A stretch of DNA of 64,000 nucleotides from Methylomonas koyamae (GCF_019669905.1 NZ_AP019777.1:992001-1056000), one strand, 5' to 3'; counted from the stretch's first letter, positions 26,877-36,197 are shown. The notes: generated by a model not told the origin, from the sequence alone. Numbers and translations are program-made.

Positions 26877-27524
26877 ATGAGTTTGAGTCTGGTCATCGGC
26901 AACAAGAACTACTCGTCCTGGTCGTTTCGGCCCTGGTTTTACCTGAAACACCACGGCATCGAATTCGACGAAATCCGAATTCCGCTGTACCAGGAAGAAT
27001 CCAAAGCCAAAATCCTGCAATACTCGCCGTCCGGCAAAGTGCCGGTGCTGATCGACGGCGAACTGCGGATTTGGGATTCGCTGGCCATCCTGGAATATCT
27101 GGCCGAACGCTTCCCGCAAACCCAGGGCTGGCCGGACGATTTCGCCGAACGCGCCTTGGCCCGCTCGCTGGCGGCCGAGATGCATGCCGGCTTCACGGCA
27201 TTGCGCACCTACTGCGGCATGAACTGCCGGCGGACGCCGGCCGCCAAGCATTTGCCGGAAGGCGTGCAACCCGATATCGACCGTATCGGCGAGATCTGGC
27301 AACAATGCCGGCGCCGGCACGGCAAAGACGGCCCCTGGCTGTTCGGCCGTTTCGGCATTATCGATGCGATGTTTGCGCCGGTCGCGTTCCGTTTCCACAG
27401 CTACCAGTTAGTCACCAACCCGGAAGCGCAAGCCTACGTGCAAACCCTGCTGAACGATCCCGACGCCCAAGCCTGGATCGAAGCCGGCAAGCACGAAAGC
27501 GAGGTTATTAGTGCGTTTGAGTAG
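26877..27524 (+). CDS. glutathione S-transferase family protein
   Basis: This 215-residue protein has an N-terminal thioredoxin-like GST domain: LSLVIGNKNYSSWSFRPW with the Ser-containing active loop, then SPSGKVPVLIDGELRIWDSLAILEYLAERFP. An alpha-helical C-terminal domain follows. It conjugates glutathione to electrophiles or acts as a related thiol transferase. RBS AGGAG precedes ATG 26877. It appears monocistronic and is followed by the MITE. Confidence 0.9.
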   Translation: MSLSLVIGNKNYSSWSFRPWFYLKHHGIEFDEIRIPLYQEESKAKILQYSPSGKVPVLIDGELRIWDSLAILEYLAERFPQTQGWPDDFAERALARSLAAEMHAGFTALRTYCGMNCRRTPAAKHLPEGVQPDIDRIGEIWQQCRRRHGKDGPWLFGRFGIIDAMFAPVAFRFHSYQLVTNPEAQAYVQTLLNDPDAQAWIEAGKHESEVISAFE

Positions 27525-27586
27525 GGGCGCGAGCAGGTTGGCGCGTTTTCTGAAACTAAGTCGTTTTGTAGACATTCCTTAGTTTA

Positions 27587-27717
27587 GGGAACCTCTAAAA
27601 ATTCACTCTCGATCCAAGAGATGGATAGAGTGAAGGATGTAAGCAATTGATTTTAAACTCCTCATCCCAACCTTCTCCCCCTGGAAAAAGGAGTTTGTTT
27701 TATTTTTAGAGGTTCCC
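27587..27717 (+). mobile_element. 131-bp MITE related to the IS at 58749
   Basis: Perfect 16-bp terminal inverted repeats GGGAACCTCTAAAAAT (27587-27602) and its complement (27702-27717) are flanked by a 4-bp direct repeat TTTA on both sides (27583-27586, 27718-27721). The same termini bound the complete IS at 58749-59961, also with a 4-bp duplication. There is no coding potential, so it is a non-autonomous derivative. The interior contains the dispersed CCCAACCTTCTCCCCCTGG type. Confidence 0.85.
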
Positions 27718-27767
27718 TTTACTCTATCGCTAATCGGGGCGGATTTAGCCCAGTAAACTTAGGAGCT

Positions 27768-28109
27768 TTGCTTTTATCGGGCCGATTCATGATGGCGAAA
27801 TTGTGGCAAAGCGTAAATGGTCTGTGGTTCTTTGGCTTTCTGATGGCTTTGATCGAACGCGTCAGCAATCCCTTGGTAGTGATTTTGGATAATGCATCCA
27901 TTCATACTGCCAAGAAACTGAAACCTTATTGGGATTTGTTGGAAGAGAAAGGTATGCGATTTTATTTCCTGCCACCCTACAGTCCCGAGCTGAACCGCAT
28001 TGAATTGCTGTGGCATAAAATGAAATATGAATGGCTGCCATTCAAAACATTTACGCCGGACGAACTTGACCAAGCCATTGACGAAATTGGTCGCGGGTTT
28101 GGCTTATAA
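27768..28109 (+). pseudogene. IS630-family transposase, 5'-truncated
   Basis: The frame holds the C-terminal part of an IS630/DDE_3 transposase: PLVVILDNASIHTAKKLKPY with the second catalytic Asp and YFLPPYSPELNRIELLWHKM with the final Glu. The N-terminal HTH and first Asp are missing; the first 25 or so codons do not look like the family. It is a remnant and should be inactive. Confidence 0.85.
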
Positions 28110-28233
28110 TACACGTTAACTTTTTGCTAGGCGCTTAATTAACCTATTCAAGGTTCTTAATTCGGAGGATATTGGTCAAAAAGACAGGTTTTTAGAATTA
28201 TTTTTTGAAAACTATTGGTATGCTTAAAGGGTT

Positions 28234-28938
28234 ATGATTATAAAAATATTGCTCCTGCTATTTTTTACTGGCTGTTCTAATATTGGTGGAGATCGACTTC
28301 CGCCTGCGAAGCAATTCGATACAAAAGCTATTGAGCAAGAACTAGTTCTTCGGAAGAAAGATTTAGACAAGGCTAGGAGTACAGAAGTTTTTGATCCAAA
28401 TGCTGTCAAGCCATCCGGGATTAATACAGTTTTCGGGCTTGCTCTCGGTAAGGTGTTTAATTTGCCAGAATGTTATAAATCTCGTTATAAACCAGGATAT
28501 TACGAGGATTTTTCAAAATTTGTTTGCTTTGAAAAAACTCTTGCCAATAGAGATGCTTCAAAAATGGTTTTGATCCAGTTGCCTTACGAGGATTTTCCCT
28601 TAATAGTTTATTGGGGAAGTAAGCTGTATGCGACAATTATTGATGACAATCTTGAGCTAATAAGGCTTAAGACAACAAGTGGAAAAGATATTGTTTTAAC
28701 AAAGTTGAAAGAGAAATATGGGGATCCGCTAAAGCTGGAGTCATTTGATGTCAAAACAAAAATTGGAGCTTCATTTGATGCGATAAGGGCCGAATGGAGG
28801 GTGTTCAATATTAAGGTGGTATATAATAGCATCGATCAAAATCTCGATTTCGGTTCGCTAACAATTGGGACGGAAAAGGGTTTTGAAGATTTAGATAAAT
28901 CAATTCAGTTCGATATGCAAAAAGGTCGGCAGCTATAA
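28234..28938 (+). CDS. AT-rich lipoprotein gene, unknown function
   Basis: This 234-residue product has signal MIIKILLLLFFTGC (lipobox Cys 14). The mature protein includes SGINTVFGLALGKVFNLPEC, YEDFSKFVCFEKTL and TTSGKDIVLTKLKEKYGDPL, the last a pattern often seen in periplasmic proteins of unknown function. Codon use is visibly AT-rich compared with the GC-rich neighbours, and an IS630 remnant and MITE lie directly upstream. This suggests horizontal acquisition. No family assigned. Confidence 0.65.
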   Translation: MIIKILLLLFFTGCSNIGGDRLPPAKQFDTKAIEQELVLRKKDLDKARSTEVFDPNAVKPSGINTVFGLALGKVFNLPECYKSRYKPGYYEDFSKFVCFEKTLANRDASKMVLIQLPYEDFPLIVYWGSKLYATIIDDNLELIRLKTTSGKDIVLTKLKEKYGDPLKLESFDVKTKIGASFDAIRAEWRVFNIKVVYNSIDQNLDFGSLTIGTEKGFEDLDKSIQFDMQKGRQL

Positions 28939-29459
28939 TATTTGATTTTTAGTGATTGCCGGGATTAATTGTTAATCGGCAATTTTGTTTTAATTAGAAA
29001 GTAGCCTCGATGTAATCGAGAATTCGAAGGCCAACTCCCTATCTTTTGCCGACATTGCCCTGATGATTTGATGGCCAATTGTACTCAATTACCGACATTG
29101 GTCTGATGACCGAGCTCGGTACGCACCGCGTACCTTTTGGCTTTGTCCCTCCACGATAGCTCTATTGGTACGCTGGATTTTGCGGGCCGTAGGGCGGATA
29201 AGCGAAGCGTCATCCGCCAAATTGGCTAATCTTTACCAATCGGTAACGGATTTACCCGCAGGGTATAAAGGCCAGTTCGAGTTTCCATCGTTTGGTCGAT
29301 GCCGGCGTTTATGCTTTGGATTGGGCGGGCGGTGTGTCCGAAGCGGTTACCGCCGGGGAAATGGAAGACGAGTCGTAATGCTCGAACGGCGCTTCGTTTA
29401 TTCGCCATTCGCCCCTCAACTCCAATACCGGATTTATTTAAATCGAATCGGGAGGTTTT
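28939..29459 (+). repeat. intergenic stretch with dispersed repeats
   Basis: No convincing gene. At 29003-29030 there is AGCCTCGATGTAATCGAG then AATTCGAAGG, matched at 60003-60030 with three differences. At 29189-29218 lies the REP-like hairpin GTAGGGCGGATAAGCGAAGC, a near copy of 12935-12964. Confidence 0.6.
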
Positions 29460-29993
29460 ATGGCCGTATATCCGCTGCTGGCGTCTATGATGGCCGGTGC
29501 CAACATCCATTCATCGCATGTTTTTGAAACGCGCGTCATACCGTATCTGCTGGAGACTTGGCTAGACGACTATAGGCGTTTCATTAAAGCCAGCGAAATT
29601 TTGGAGACTAGCGTCGACGGCTTTTCGTATTTGTTCGATGCGACGGTTGAGCGATTGATCGCCGCTTGGGGTGTTAGCAGCGGTCGGCATGCCGGTGCCC
29701 GCGACCGTTCTCGAATGGCCGGCCACCCCCTCAGCGATGGTCCAGATTATCACCGGGGCCATTCCATCCCGCATACCCTGGGTGGAACGACCGATATTAA
29801 CCTGGTTCCGCAGCTCGGCGCCGTCAATATCGGTCCGTTCCGGGAGCTGGAGAAACGCGCGGTAGCCACACCCGGTTCGTTGTATTTTACCTATTGGATA
29901 TACGGCGCGTCAGGCAGTCAAAGGCCGTTGTATGTCCAACAGGGACTGTTAATTCCGGGGAGATTTCCTGACATTAGAACTCATCCGAATTAG
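29460..29993 (+). CDS. DNA/RNA non-specific endonuclease-like protein (toxin-tip type)
   Basis: This 177-residue protein has a C-terminal nuclease-like motif DYHRGHSIPHTLGGTTDINL followed by VPQLGAVNIGPFRELEKRAV and PGSLYF. Similar D-x-GH...GG..D-x-N-x-x-PQ...N motifs occur in DNA/RNA non-specific endonucleases and effector nuclease domains. The N-terminal 90 residues are not recognised. There is no signal peptide and no obvious immunity gene beside it. RBS GGGAGG lies before ATG 29460. It may be a detached toxin domain. Confidence 0.6.
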   Translation: MAVYPLLASMMAGANIHSSHVFETRVIPYLLETWLDDYRRFIKASEILETSVDGFSYLFDATVERLIAAWGVSSGRHAGARDRSRMAGHPLSDGPDYHRGHSIPHTLGGTTDINLVPQLGAVNIGPFRELEKRAVATPGSLYFTYWIYGASGSQRPLYVQQGLLIPGRFPDIRTHPN

Positions 29994-30238
29994 ATTTTTC
30001 GTGGGCTTTATTGGCGCGGGTTGTTCGGGGTTCGGGTTCTCGGCGCGGGCGGCCTGCCACAGGCTGATTCGGCAATGATCAGCGGGTGAATCAACACCGA
30101 ATCGGACAGGAGTAACCGAACCAAGTCTTCGTTCTATGACTCTGTACGCCTGCGAGCATGACGGCCCTTGTCTATAACGTCGAGCCGAGGAGAGCGGGCA
30201 TGGCAAGCTCAGCAGCGCTGCCATCGGAGCGAAGCGCG

Positions 30239-31030
30239 TTACAGCGGCCTTACCGTCCTGCATCCGGGAAAGCCGCTACATCCCCAAAACTGGTTGCCGG
30301 CATTGTCGCCTTTGCTCGCGGTTCTCAGGATCATCGGTTTGCCGCATTTGGGGCAGGCATTTTGATTGGCTTGCTGTTTTTGCTCGACGATGGTTTTGAC
30401 ATGTCTAACGTGCTCGATATGCGTTTTGATGGACGGCCTTAAACGACCGGCTTGCAATTTGCGGCAAACCTCCTGCACTTCACTATCGGCCAACAGGCGT
30501 TGCTGCTTGCTCTTGATAAAGCGGATGTAACCGCCGGCATAGACCACGTTCTCCGGCATCGGCGTTTTGAATTCGCTGTCGCCGACAAACACGACCAGCG
30601 AGAATAATTTGCTTGGGTCGAGTTCCAATGCCGATTGCAACGTCTGCGTGTGTTTATAGTTTTGATGCAACGGATTCTGGAATTGGTTTTTGTGTTTGTA
30701 GATTTGCTGGGTCCATAGCTTTTGCTGTGGGCTACCGAATATCCAACCTTTCAAGTTCTTGGTCTCGATGACGAAAACCCCGTACGGCGACACGATGACA
30801 TGGTCCAGCTGGGTGGTGCCGTCTTCGGTGGGTAACGTGACGTTTTTGAACAGGCGGTAGACGTTCTTATCCAAAAATAGCTTGGCGGCTAAATTGACTA
30901 TCGCTTCGCCGATGATGCCCTTCATCAACGGCGACTTTAACAAGCTGATGAAGATCAGCAACACCAACAGCCACCAATAGGCGGCGAAGGCTTGGCTAAA
31001 AGCTTGTACGACCATTTGAGTTAAATTCAT
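30239..31030 (-). CDS. NERD-domain protein with topoisomerase-type zinc finger
   Basis: This 263-residue protein has an N-terminal membrane helix (about 14-32), a NERD domain (GIIGEAIVNLAAKLFL, TTQLDHVIVSPYGVFVIETKNLKGWIFG; about 38-150) and a C-terminal zinc finger CPKCGKPMILRTA...FWGCSGFPGCRTVRPL of topoisomerase I type. The Asp/Glu-x-Lys in DHVIV...IETKN matches the nuclease-related active site. It probably acts on nucleic acid near the membrane; the role is unknown. Confidence 0.85.
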   Translation of the reverse strand: MNLTQMVVQAFSQAFAAYWWLLVLLIFISLLKSPLMKGIIGEAIVNLAAKLFLDKNVYRLFKNVTLPTEDGTTQLDHVIVSPYGVFVIETKNLKGWIFGSPQQKLWTQQIYKHKNQFQNPLHQNYKHTQTLQSALELDPSKLFSLVVFVGDSEFKTPMPENVVYAGGYIRFIKSKQQRLLADSEVQEVCRKLQAGRLRPSIKTHIEHVRHVKTIVEQKQQANQNACPKCGKPMILRTASKGDNAGNQFWGCSGFPGCRTVRPL

Positions 31031-31553
31031 GACGGGATTCCTGTCGGGGGGTTAGACGTTGACCGGGCCGGTAGCATCGGCCAAACAAAAATAGGTCAAG
31101 TTTCCAGTTTCGCCACGGTTTCCTCGTTCCCATTCATGCCCTGCGGGTACGCCACGGCGCTCATCGTCATACACCAGTGCCGTCATGCCCGCAGGACGCG
31201 GGCATCCAGCGCCATGGACGCTAGCCTCAAGCTCTCCTTGCCGCCAGGAGTTCTGTGGAGGACTGTGGGAACCGGAAAGGCTGATTTTTTATGTTAGTCA
31301 ATTTGCCAAAATTCCCCCACCTTTCTATGCGACTAAACCGCCAGGCGACTCGGATATTTCGTTAAGTCCGGGTTAAGCGCGTTCGCCGACATTGGCAACG
31401 CCAACGGCTTCGCACCTGCTTCAAATAACACCCATACCTCGCGAAAAGGTCGCAATTTCGGCAATCCCTGCGTTTGCCTTACGGGCTTAGTTGGCCAAGC
31501 CATTGGCGAGCACAACATGACGTTTAACTAGACCGAGAAACGGAGATTTGACT
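31031..31553 (+). other. intergenic stretch, repeats only
   Basis: No supported gene. It contains the dispersed element CCGTCATGCCCGCAGGACGC followed by GGGCATCCAGCGCCATGGAC at about 31180-31220 and a second GC-rich block near 31380-31510 with no clear structure. Confidence 0.5.
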
Positions 31554-32243
31554 ATGCATCGTAGAATTCTTAATTATTCAGCCCTGGTATGCAGCATATT
31601 CTTGACGGCTTGCAGCGCCAAAGGCTATCGAGGCCCCGAATTACCGGACAATCAAGTCGCAACGATCGAGCTGAAAGCGCCCGCCTTGTCCAAGGTTCCT
31701 TTATTCTGGGTTTTTCCGTTGAACATGCTGCTCTGGTTTTCCGAAGACTGGAACGAAACCTCTTGGGGCCCCAATATTTTTGTCGGCTATATCGAATTGG
31801 ATGATCCGGATGCAGGTACTTGGGATGTGGATGCATCGAGCAAGGTCAAGCTGGACCGATTCAGCAAAGTCTATGTACGCTCCGGCACCCGGAGCGTAAG
31901 AACGATGGAGACTGCCTTTGTCAAAAAAACGGTTGCCGGCGATACCACTTACCAAACCGGTTCCTGCGAATGTACGGAACGGGAAGCGAATAACCAAAAA
32001 CAAAAAGTCTGCGAAAAAAAGACAACCAGTTCAACGCCTTATTTCGTTACCGAGCGCGACACAACCTGCACCCTGGTATTCCATGCCTTCGCCGGGCAGA
32101 CGTATCGGGCCTTTAACCGAAACGGTCGGCTGATGTTGCAATATTCGGATGGCAAAATCGATAACGATGCAATGTGTCAAAGCAAAGATCGTAGCCGGCA
32201 AACTTACGAGTCCGGATATTCTACAAGCCAATGCACACCTTGA
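31554..32243 (+). CDS. lipoprotein, unknown function
   Basis: This 229-residue product has a signal ending in lipobox FLTAC (Cys near 20). The mature part contains SKVPLFWVFPLNMLLWF, a beta-rich segment, and a Cys-rich region CECTEREANNQKQKVCEKKT that could form disulfides. ATG 31554 is 10 nt after GGAG; a TTG six bases earlier is possible. I recognise no family. It stands alone upstream of the PhoX-like gene. Confidence 0.65.
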   Translation: MHRRILNYSALVCSIFLTACSAKGYRGPELPDNQVATIELKAPALSKVPLFWVFPLNMLLWFSEDWNETSWGPNIFVGYIELDDPDAGTWDVDASSKVKLDRFSKVYVRSGTRSVRTMETAFVKKTVAGDTTYQTGSCECTEREANNQKQKVCEKKTTSSTPYFVTERDTTCTLVFHAFAGQTYRAFNRNGRLMLQYSDGKIDNDAMCQSKDRSRQTYESGYSTSQCTP

Positions 32244-32738
32244 CCGCTAACCGTTACGGAGTGGCGGTAGGGCGGATTCCTGGCGGCTGCTGCGTATCCA
32301 GGGGGGGCATAAAGCGGTACGGCGCGGTTTTCATTCCAGTATGGGTTCCCCTGCCGTTGCAAAATTCTGCCGACAGCCAACTCGGTTTTGGCATGGGCCA
32401 GAATCGGGCGTTGCAGGTCCGGTCCGACGCCGGCTTGCCGTTACAATTCGAAGGCCTGATCTCCTCGCTCGGGCAGATTTCGGGCTATGACCTGGCTATG
32501 TTGTCTCGACGGGGGCGAGTGATGGAACCCGAGTATCGGGGAGGCGGGCGTCGGCGTCTAAACTGGTTTAGCGGCATTGGCCGCCGGACCGAGCCGTTAT
32601 CGTGTATTACATGTCATCAAAATTTCATCGAATTGAAACTTAATTTTCTTGTGGGCTGGTTACCATTTTTTTCGCAAGTTCTGTGACAGGGCTTTGCTAA
32701 CCACAATAAACGACTTCGTTCTCAAGGATATAAAGATC
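32244..32738 (+). other. long leader region of the PhoX-like gene
   Basis: A 151-codon frame here (32231-32686) has no recognisable protein features and is judged non-coding. The region holds the Pho-box candidate at 32611-32628 and the promoter and 5' UTR of the gene at 32739. Confidence 0.55.
32611..32628 (+). promoter_or_regulatory. Pho box (PhoB site) candidate
   Basis: Two 7-bp direct repeats ATGTCAT (32611-32617) and ATTTCAT (32622-32628) are separated by CAAA. This is the architecture of a PhoB site (CTGTCAT, 4 bp, CTGTCAT). A possible -10 TTAATTTT follows about 11 bp downstream. The next gene encodes a PhoX-like phosphatase, so phosphate-starvation control fits. Confidence 0.7.
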
Positions 32739-34184
32739 ATGAAAGTTTTTAAAATGACATTAGTAGCCGCTGCTGTTGCGGTTGTCGTTGCACCTATGGC
32801 TCACGCGGCTGCCACCGAGTTCGACAATTTTACGCCGATGATCGGCAACACAACGCCACTCAATCCAGGCTCGGCCACACCTTACAAATTGTCGTCGCCG
32901 AATTTCATCCAGGAAACCATCGCGGATCGTAAGACCCAAAATACCTTGGTTCCAGGCTCCAACTCAGGCAGTTGGGACATGATCGCCGCCAACGAAACCG
33001 GACCTAACGCCGGCCGCTATTTGTTCATGCCATTCGAAACCGGTGCCGCCGGTGTGCAACGTATCGATTTGTGGGACAACAACTACAACACCCGCACCAC
33101 TACCATCGTCGCTCCAGGTACCCAAGGTTTCGTATCCGGTGATGCATCGTTGTGGACGCCATGGGGCGGTTATCTGACTGCTGAAGAGTCCTGGGGCGCA
33201 GGCAGTTCTAAAGGCCGTTTGTTCGAGGTCAGCAACCCCACCAGCGCCGCCGCGAACGGCGGTACCTTCATCCAACGTTCGATCCTGCCCCGCGTTTCTC
33301 ACGAGGGCTTAGCATTCGACAAAAACAATAACCTGTATTTCGTCGACGAATTGAACGGCGGTTCTGTCTATAAGTACGTTTCGGCCAATCCATTCGCCAC
33401 CAATGGCAACGACTTTTTCGCTGCCGGCCAAACTTTTGCGTTGAGAGTGGGAGCCGGTGGCCAGTTCGAAGGTAACAATGCTCCCGCCATTACCGGCGCC
33501 TCTACTTGGGAAGCGATCACCGACGTTAACGGTGGCGTTCTGGCCGGTATTTCCGCTCTGCTGGGAGATGGTACGATCGATGGCCGGGTCAGCGCCGATA
33601 ACGCCGCCGTGAAAGGCACCGGCTTCAACCGTCCGGAAGACATGGAAATTCAAAACTTGGCTAACGGTAACCAATTCTTGTATTTCACCACCACCGACTC
33701 CGATGACGACGGTAACACCGCTAACGGTCGTAGCCGGGTTTATTCGATCGACTTGGGTACCAGTGAAGTCAAACTGTTTGCCGACAGCAACACCATCGAT
33801 ATGGCGACAGGCTTGGCGGCTGGCGGCGAATTTAGAAATGCCGACAACTTGGCCATCGACGGCGAAGGCAACATCTACATCATCGAAGATCAAGACGGCG
33901 GTGTGGAAGACGTTTGGTTCGCCAAAGACGAAAACCGCGACGGTGTGGCGGAGTCGATTGGCAAATGGATCAGCTTGACTACGGCGGGTGCCGAAAGTAC
34001 CGGTTTGTATTTCGATAAATTCAACCCGAACAAAGCCTACATCAACGTTCAACACCCTGCCGACGGCATCGACCGTACCATCATGTTGACTGCGGCCCCG
34101 GCTGCGGTACCCGTTCCTGGGGCTGCTTGGCTGTTCGGTACTGCTTTGGCTGGTTTCCTCGGCTTGCGCCGCAACAAAGCCTAA
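32739..34184 (+). CDS. PhoX-like (DUF839) secreted protein with PEP-CTERM-like tail
   Basis: This 481-residue protein has a signal peptide (cleavage after AHA, residue about 23) and a long domain of the DUF839/PhoX type: VSHEGLAFDKNNNLYFVDEL, TGFNRPEDMEIQ, GEFRNADNLAIDGEGNIYII. Such phosphatases use iron and calcium. The C-terminus VPVPGAAWLFGTALAGFLGL then RRNKA is a PEP-CTERM-like sorting signal. ATG 32739 follows AAGGA; the longer frame upstream is the leader. Expression is probably PhoB-dependent. Substrate specificity is not shown. Confidence 0.82.
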   Translation: MKVFKMTLVAAAVAVVVAPMAHAAATEFDNFTPMIGNTTPLNPGSATPYKLSSPNFIQETIADRKTQNTLVPGSNSGSWDMIAANETGPNAGRYLFMPFETGAAGVQRIDLWDNNYNTRTTTIVAPGTQGFVSGDASLWTPWGGYLTAEESWGAGSSKGRLFEVSNPTSAAANGGTFIQRSILPRVSHEGLAFDKNNNLYFVDELNGGSVYKYVSANPFATNGNDFFAAGQTFALRVGAGGQFEGNNAPAITGASTWEAITDVNGGVLAGISALLGDGTIDGRVSADNAAVKGTGFNRPEDMEIQNLANGNQFLYFTTTDSDDDGNTANGRSRVYSIDLGTSEVKLFADSNTIDMATGLAAGGEFRNADNLAIDGEGNIYIIEDQDGGVEDVWFAKDENRDGVAESIGKWISLTTAGAESTGLYFDKFNPNKAYINVQHPADGIDRTIMLTAAPAAVPVPGAAWLFGTALAGFLGLRRNKA

Positions 34185-34499
34185 AGCATCAAGGAAACAA
34201 GGATGTTTCCTTCAAATCCCTATCCGGGTTCCCGTGGAGCACAAATAAGACCGGTGGCCAAACCCGACCCGCAAGCGGTAGGGCTTGTTTTGCTTAGCTT
34301 TACTTGGTTCTCACGCTCCCGCTTGGGAACGCCTGCCCGTTAATCCATAATTTGGACTAACGCACAGTATCCTCGCCAGTGCCCAATGGCATTTTCCATC
34401 GTTCCCGCACTTTGGCGTGGGAACGCATACCGACTAACCCGGTACAGCCCGAATTTTCGGCGAGTACCGTTAGCAACTGTGCCGCAACGACTTCGATTA
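34185..34499 (+). repeat. hairpin and dispersed repeat stretch
   Basis: AAGGAAAC (34191-34198) and GTTTCCTT (34205-34212) form a small hairpin just after the PhoX-like stop. It may serve as a terminator although no T-run follows. Further on are CGTTCCCGC...GCGTGGGAACGCAT type repeats (34317-34335, 34400-34427) that recur near 35412-35445. Confidence 0.5.
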
Positions 34500-35352
34500 G
34501 GGGCTGTTGCCGTTTTACATGGGTAACCAAATAAAAGCGCAGGCCAAAGCGACAACGCTTTCAAAATTGCGTTTCAATTTGTCATATCGCGTCGCGATGG
34601 CTCTGAAATGTTTCAATCGCGCAAAGACATTTTCAACGAGGTGGCGATATTGGTAGAGACACCAATCCATTCCGTCATTCCCGACGATTGAATTCTGTTT
34701 TCTAGGAATGATGGGCACACTCCCTTTCTCTCGAATTTGAATCCTTAGAGGTTCACTGTCATAGCCTTTGTCAGCGACCGTGTAGTCAGCCAAAGGCAGT
34801 TTAGCCACTAATTTCGGCGCTTCTTTACAGTCATGGACTTCACCACCGGTGACCGAGAAATGAATAGGCAGCCCGCAGGCATCAACGGCCATATGGATTT
34901 TCGTGGTGTTACCCGCGACGGATTTCCCAATCGCGGCATCCTGTTCACGAGCCGCGCCACTACTATGCTGATGCGCTTTTACGATACTGCCGTCAATAAA
35001 GGTCCATTCCAAATCGGGTGCCACAACTAGACCTCGAAAAATGCCCATCAGTTTTTCTTGCAGTGACCACGCATTGAACCGTTTGTACACGGCATTCCAC
35101 TTACCAAACGTGGCAGGCAGGTCTCGCCAGGGGCAGCCGACTCGCATGCGATAAAAAATCCCTTCTACCGTTTGCCGGAGCGAAGGCTTGTCGTAAATCC
35201 CCAGGCTTAACATGATGGCTTTGAATTTATTCCAGTATTCGTCCGTAAACAATTGTCGTGGCATCGGTTGCTTGTCTTTTGATTGAAAAATCAATCTACT
35301 GAGGCAGAGCCGCTCAATTTCAAGGCTATTGTTTGAAAATGGCAACAGCCCC
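34500..35352 (-). mobile_element. complete IS5-family insertion sequence (853 bp)
   Basis: Terminal inverted repeats GGGGCTGTTGCCGTTTT (left) and its near complement ending GGCAACAGCCCC (right, 35341-35352) bound one transposase gene. TA flanks both ends (34498-34499, 35353-35354), consistent with a 2-bp target duplication of the IS427 type. Confidence 0.85.
34515..35264 (-). CDS. IS5-family transposase
   Basis: This 249-residue DDE transposase starts at MPRQLFTDEYWNKFK. The N-terminal DUF4096-type region (RVGCPWRDLPATFGKWNAVY) is followed by WTFIDGSIVKAHQHSSGAA with the first Asp, YTVADKGYDSEPLR with the second and HLVENVFARLKHFRAIATRYDK with the Glu (DDE). The frame is uninterrupted, so the element may be active. 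An in-frame TTG at 35345 would add 27 residues reading into the terminal repeat and is unlikely. Confidence 0.9.
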   Translation of the reverse strand: MPRQLFTDEYWNKFKAIMLSLGIYDKPSLRQTVEGIFYRMRVGCPWRDLPATFGKWNAVYKRFNAWSLQEKLMGIFRGLVVAPDLEWTFIDGSIVKAHQHSSGAAREQDAAIGKSVAGNTTKIHMAVDACGLPIHFSVTGGEVHDCKEAPKLVAKLPLADYTVADKGYDSEPLRIQIREKGSVPIIPRKQNSIVGNDGMDWCLYQYRHLVENVFARLKHFRAIATRYDKLKRNFESVVALACAFIWLPM

Positions 35353-35494
35353 TAGTGTAATTCCAACCAGCAAGCGATAACCTATTCCGTCGCGATTCAA
35401 TTAGACGAATTCCCACCCCAGCGCGGGAACCCGGGAACGCATTCCCCGCTCTTAGGCTCGGATTTGGCTTACTGCGCGAGGAGGGGACCATAAG

Positions 35495-36082
35495 ATGGAT
35501 AGCATTATCTCCCTGGTGGAAAACCATATCGAATATGCGCCTTGGATCATATTCGGCCTGTTGTTGCTTGCCGGTTTTAACGTTCCGGTACCGGAAGACG
35601 GCATGTTGTTTGTTGCCGCGACGTTTGCCGCGCGCAATCCGGAGCAATTGCCGCAACTTTTCGCCGCCGTTTATCTGGGGGCATACCTTTCCGATCTGAT
35701 TTGTTACGGCCTGGGCCGGTATTTGGGGCCCAAACTGAGCCATTGGCGGCTATTCGCCAAAATCATGAACCAAGACAAGATCGACCGGGTCGCCGGATAT
35801 TATCGAGACTATGGGATGTTGACGCTGTTGTTCGGCCGATTCGTACCGTTCGGCGTGCGTAATATCTTGTTTTTGACGGCCGGGCTGGGCCATATGAACG
35901 CGGGTAAATTTGCCGCGGCCGATTTGGTGGCGTGCACATTGTCGTCGGTGGTGTTTTTTAGCGTTTATTACCGCTACGGCCAGAAAATCGTCTTGATCGT
36001 CCAGGAAGTGAACGTTGCGCTGTTCGTCCTCGCAGTCTCGGTCGGCGCCTATTTTTATTTCAAACGCAAAAACGCAGCTTAG
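35495..36082 (+). CDS. DedA-family membrane protein
   Basis: This 195-residue DedA/VTT-domain protein has about five membrane segments. FNVPVPEDGMLFVAATFAA, then YLGAYLSDLICYGLGRYLG and FGRFVPFGVRNILFLTAGLG show the family motifs, including the conserved Arg in FGRFVP and the re-entrant loops. DedA proteins flip phospholipids or undecaprenyl phosphate and support membrane homeostasis. RBS GAGGAGGGG is 9-15 nt before ATG 35495. Confidence 0.9.
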   Translation: MDSIISLVENHIEYAPWIIFGLLLLAGFNVPVPEDGMLFVAATFAARNPEQLPQLFAAVYLGAYLSDLICYGLGRYLGPKLSHWRLFAKIMNQDKIDRVAGYYRDYGMLTLLFGRFVPFGVRNILFLTAGLGHMNAGKFAAADLVACTLSSVVFFSVYYRYGQKIVLIVQEVNVALFVLAVSVGAYFYFKRKNAA

Positions 36083-36197
36083 CGTAATACGCCGCCGGGC
36101 TATGCTTGCCCCGCTTCGGCGCGGGAATGCCTATGGCCTGACTATTTTTACGCCTCGGCTTGTCCGTAAAGCCGTAAGGGTTCCCTTTGCCAGCTTA

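Noticed and set aside
32231..32686. 151-codon frame upstream of the PhoX-like gene
   Set aside because: No recognisable domain and no RBS, and it contains the Pho-box promoter region.
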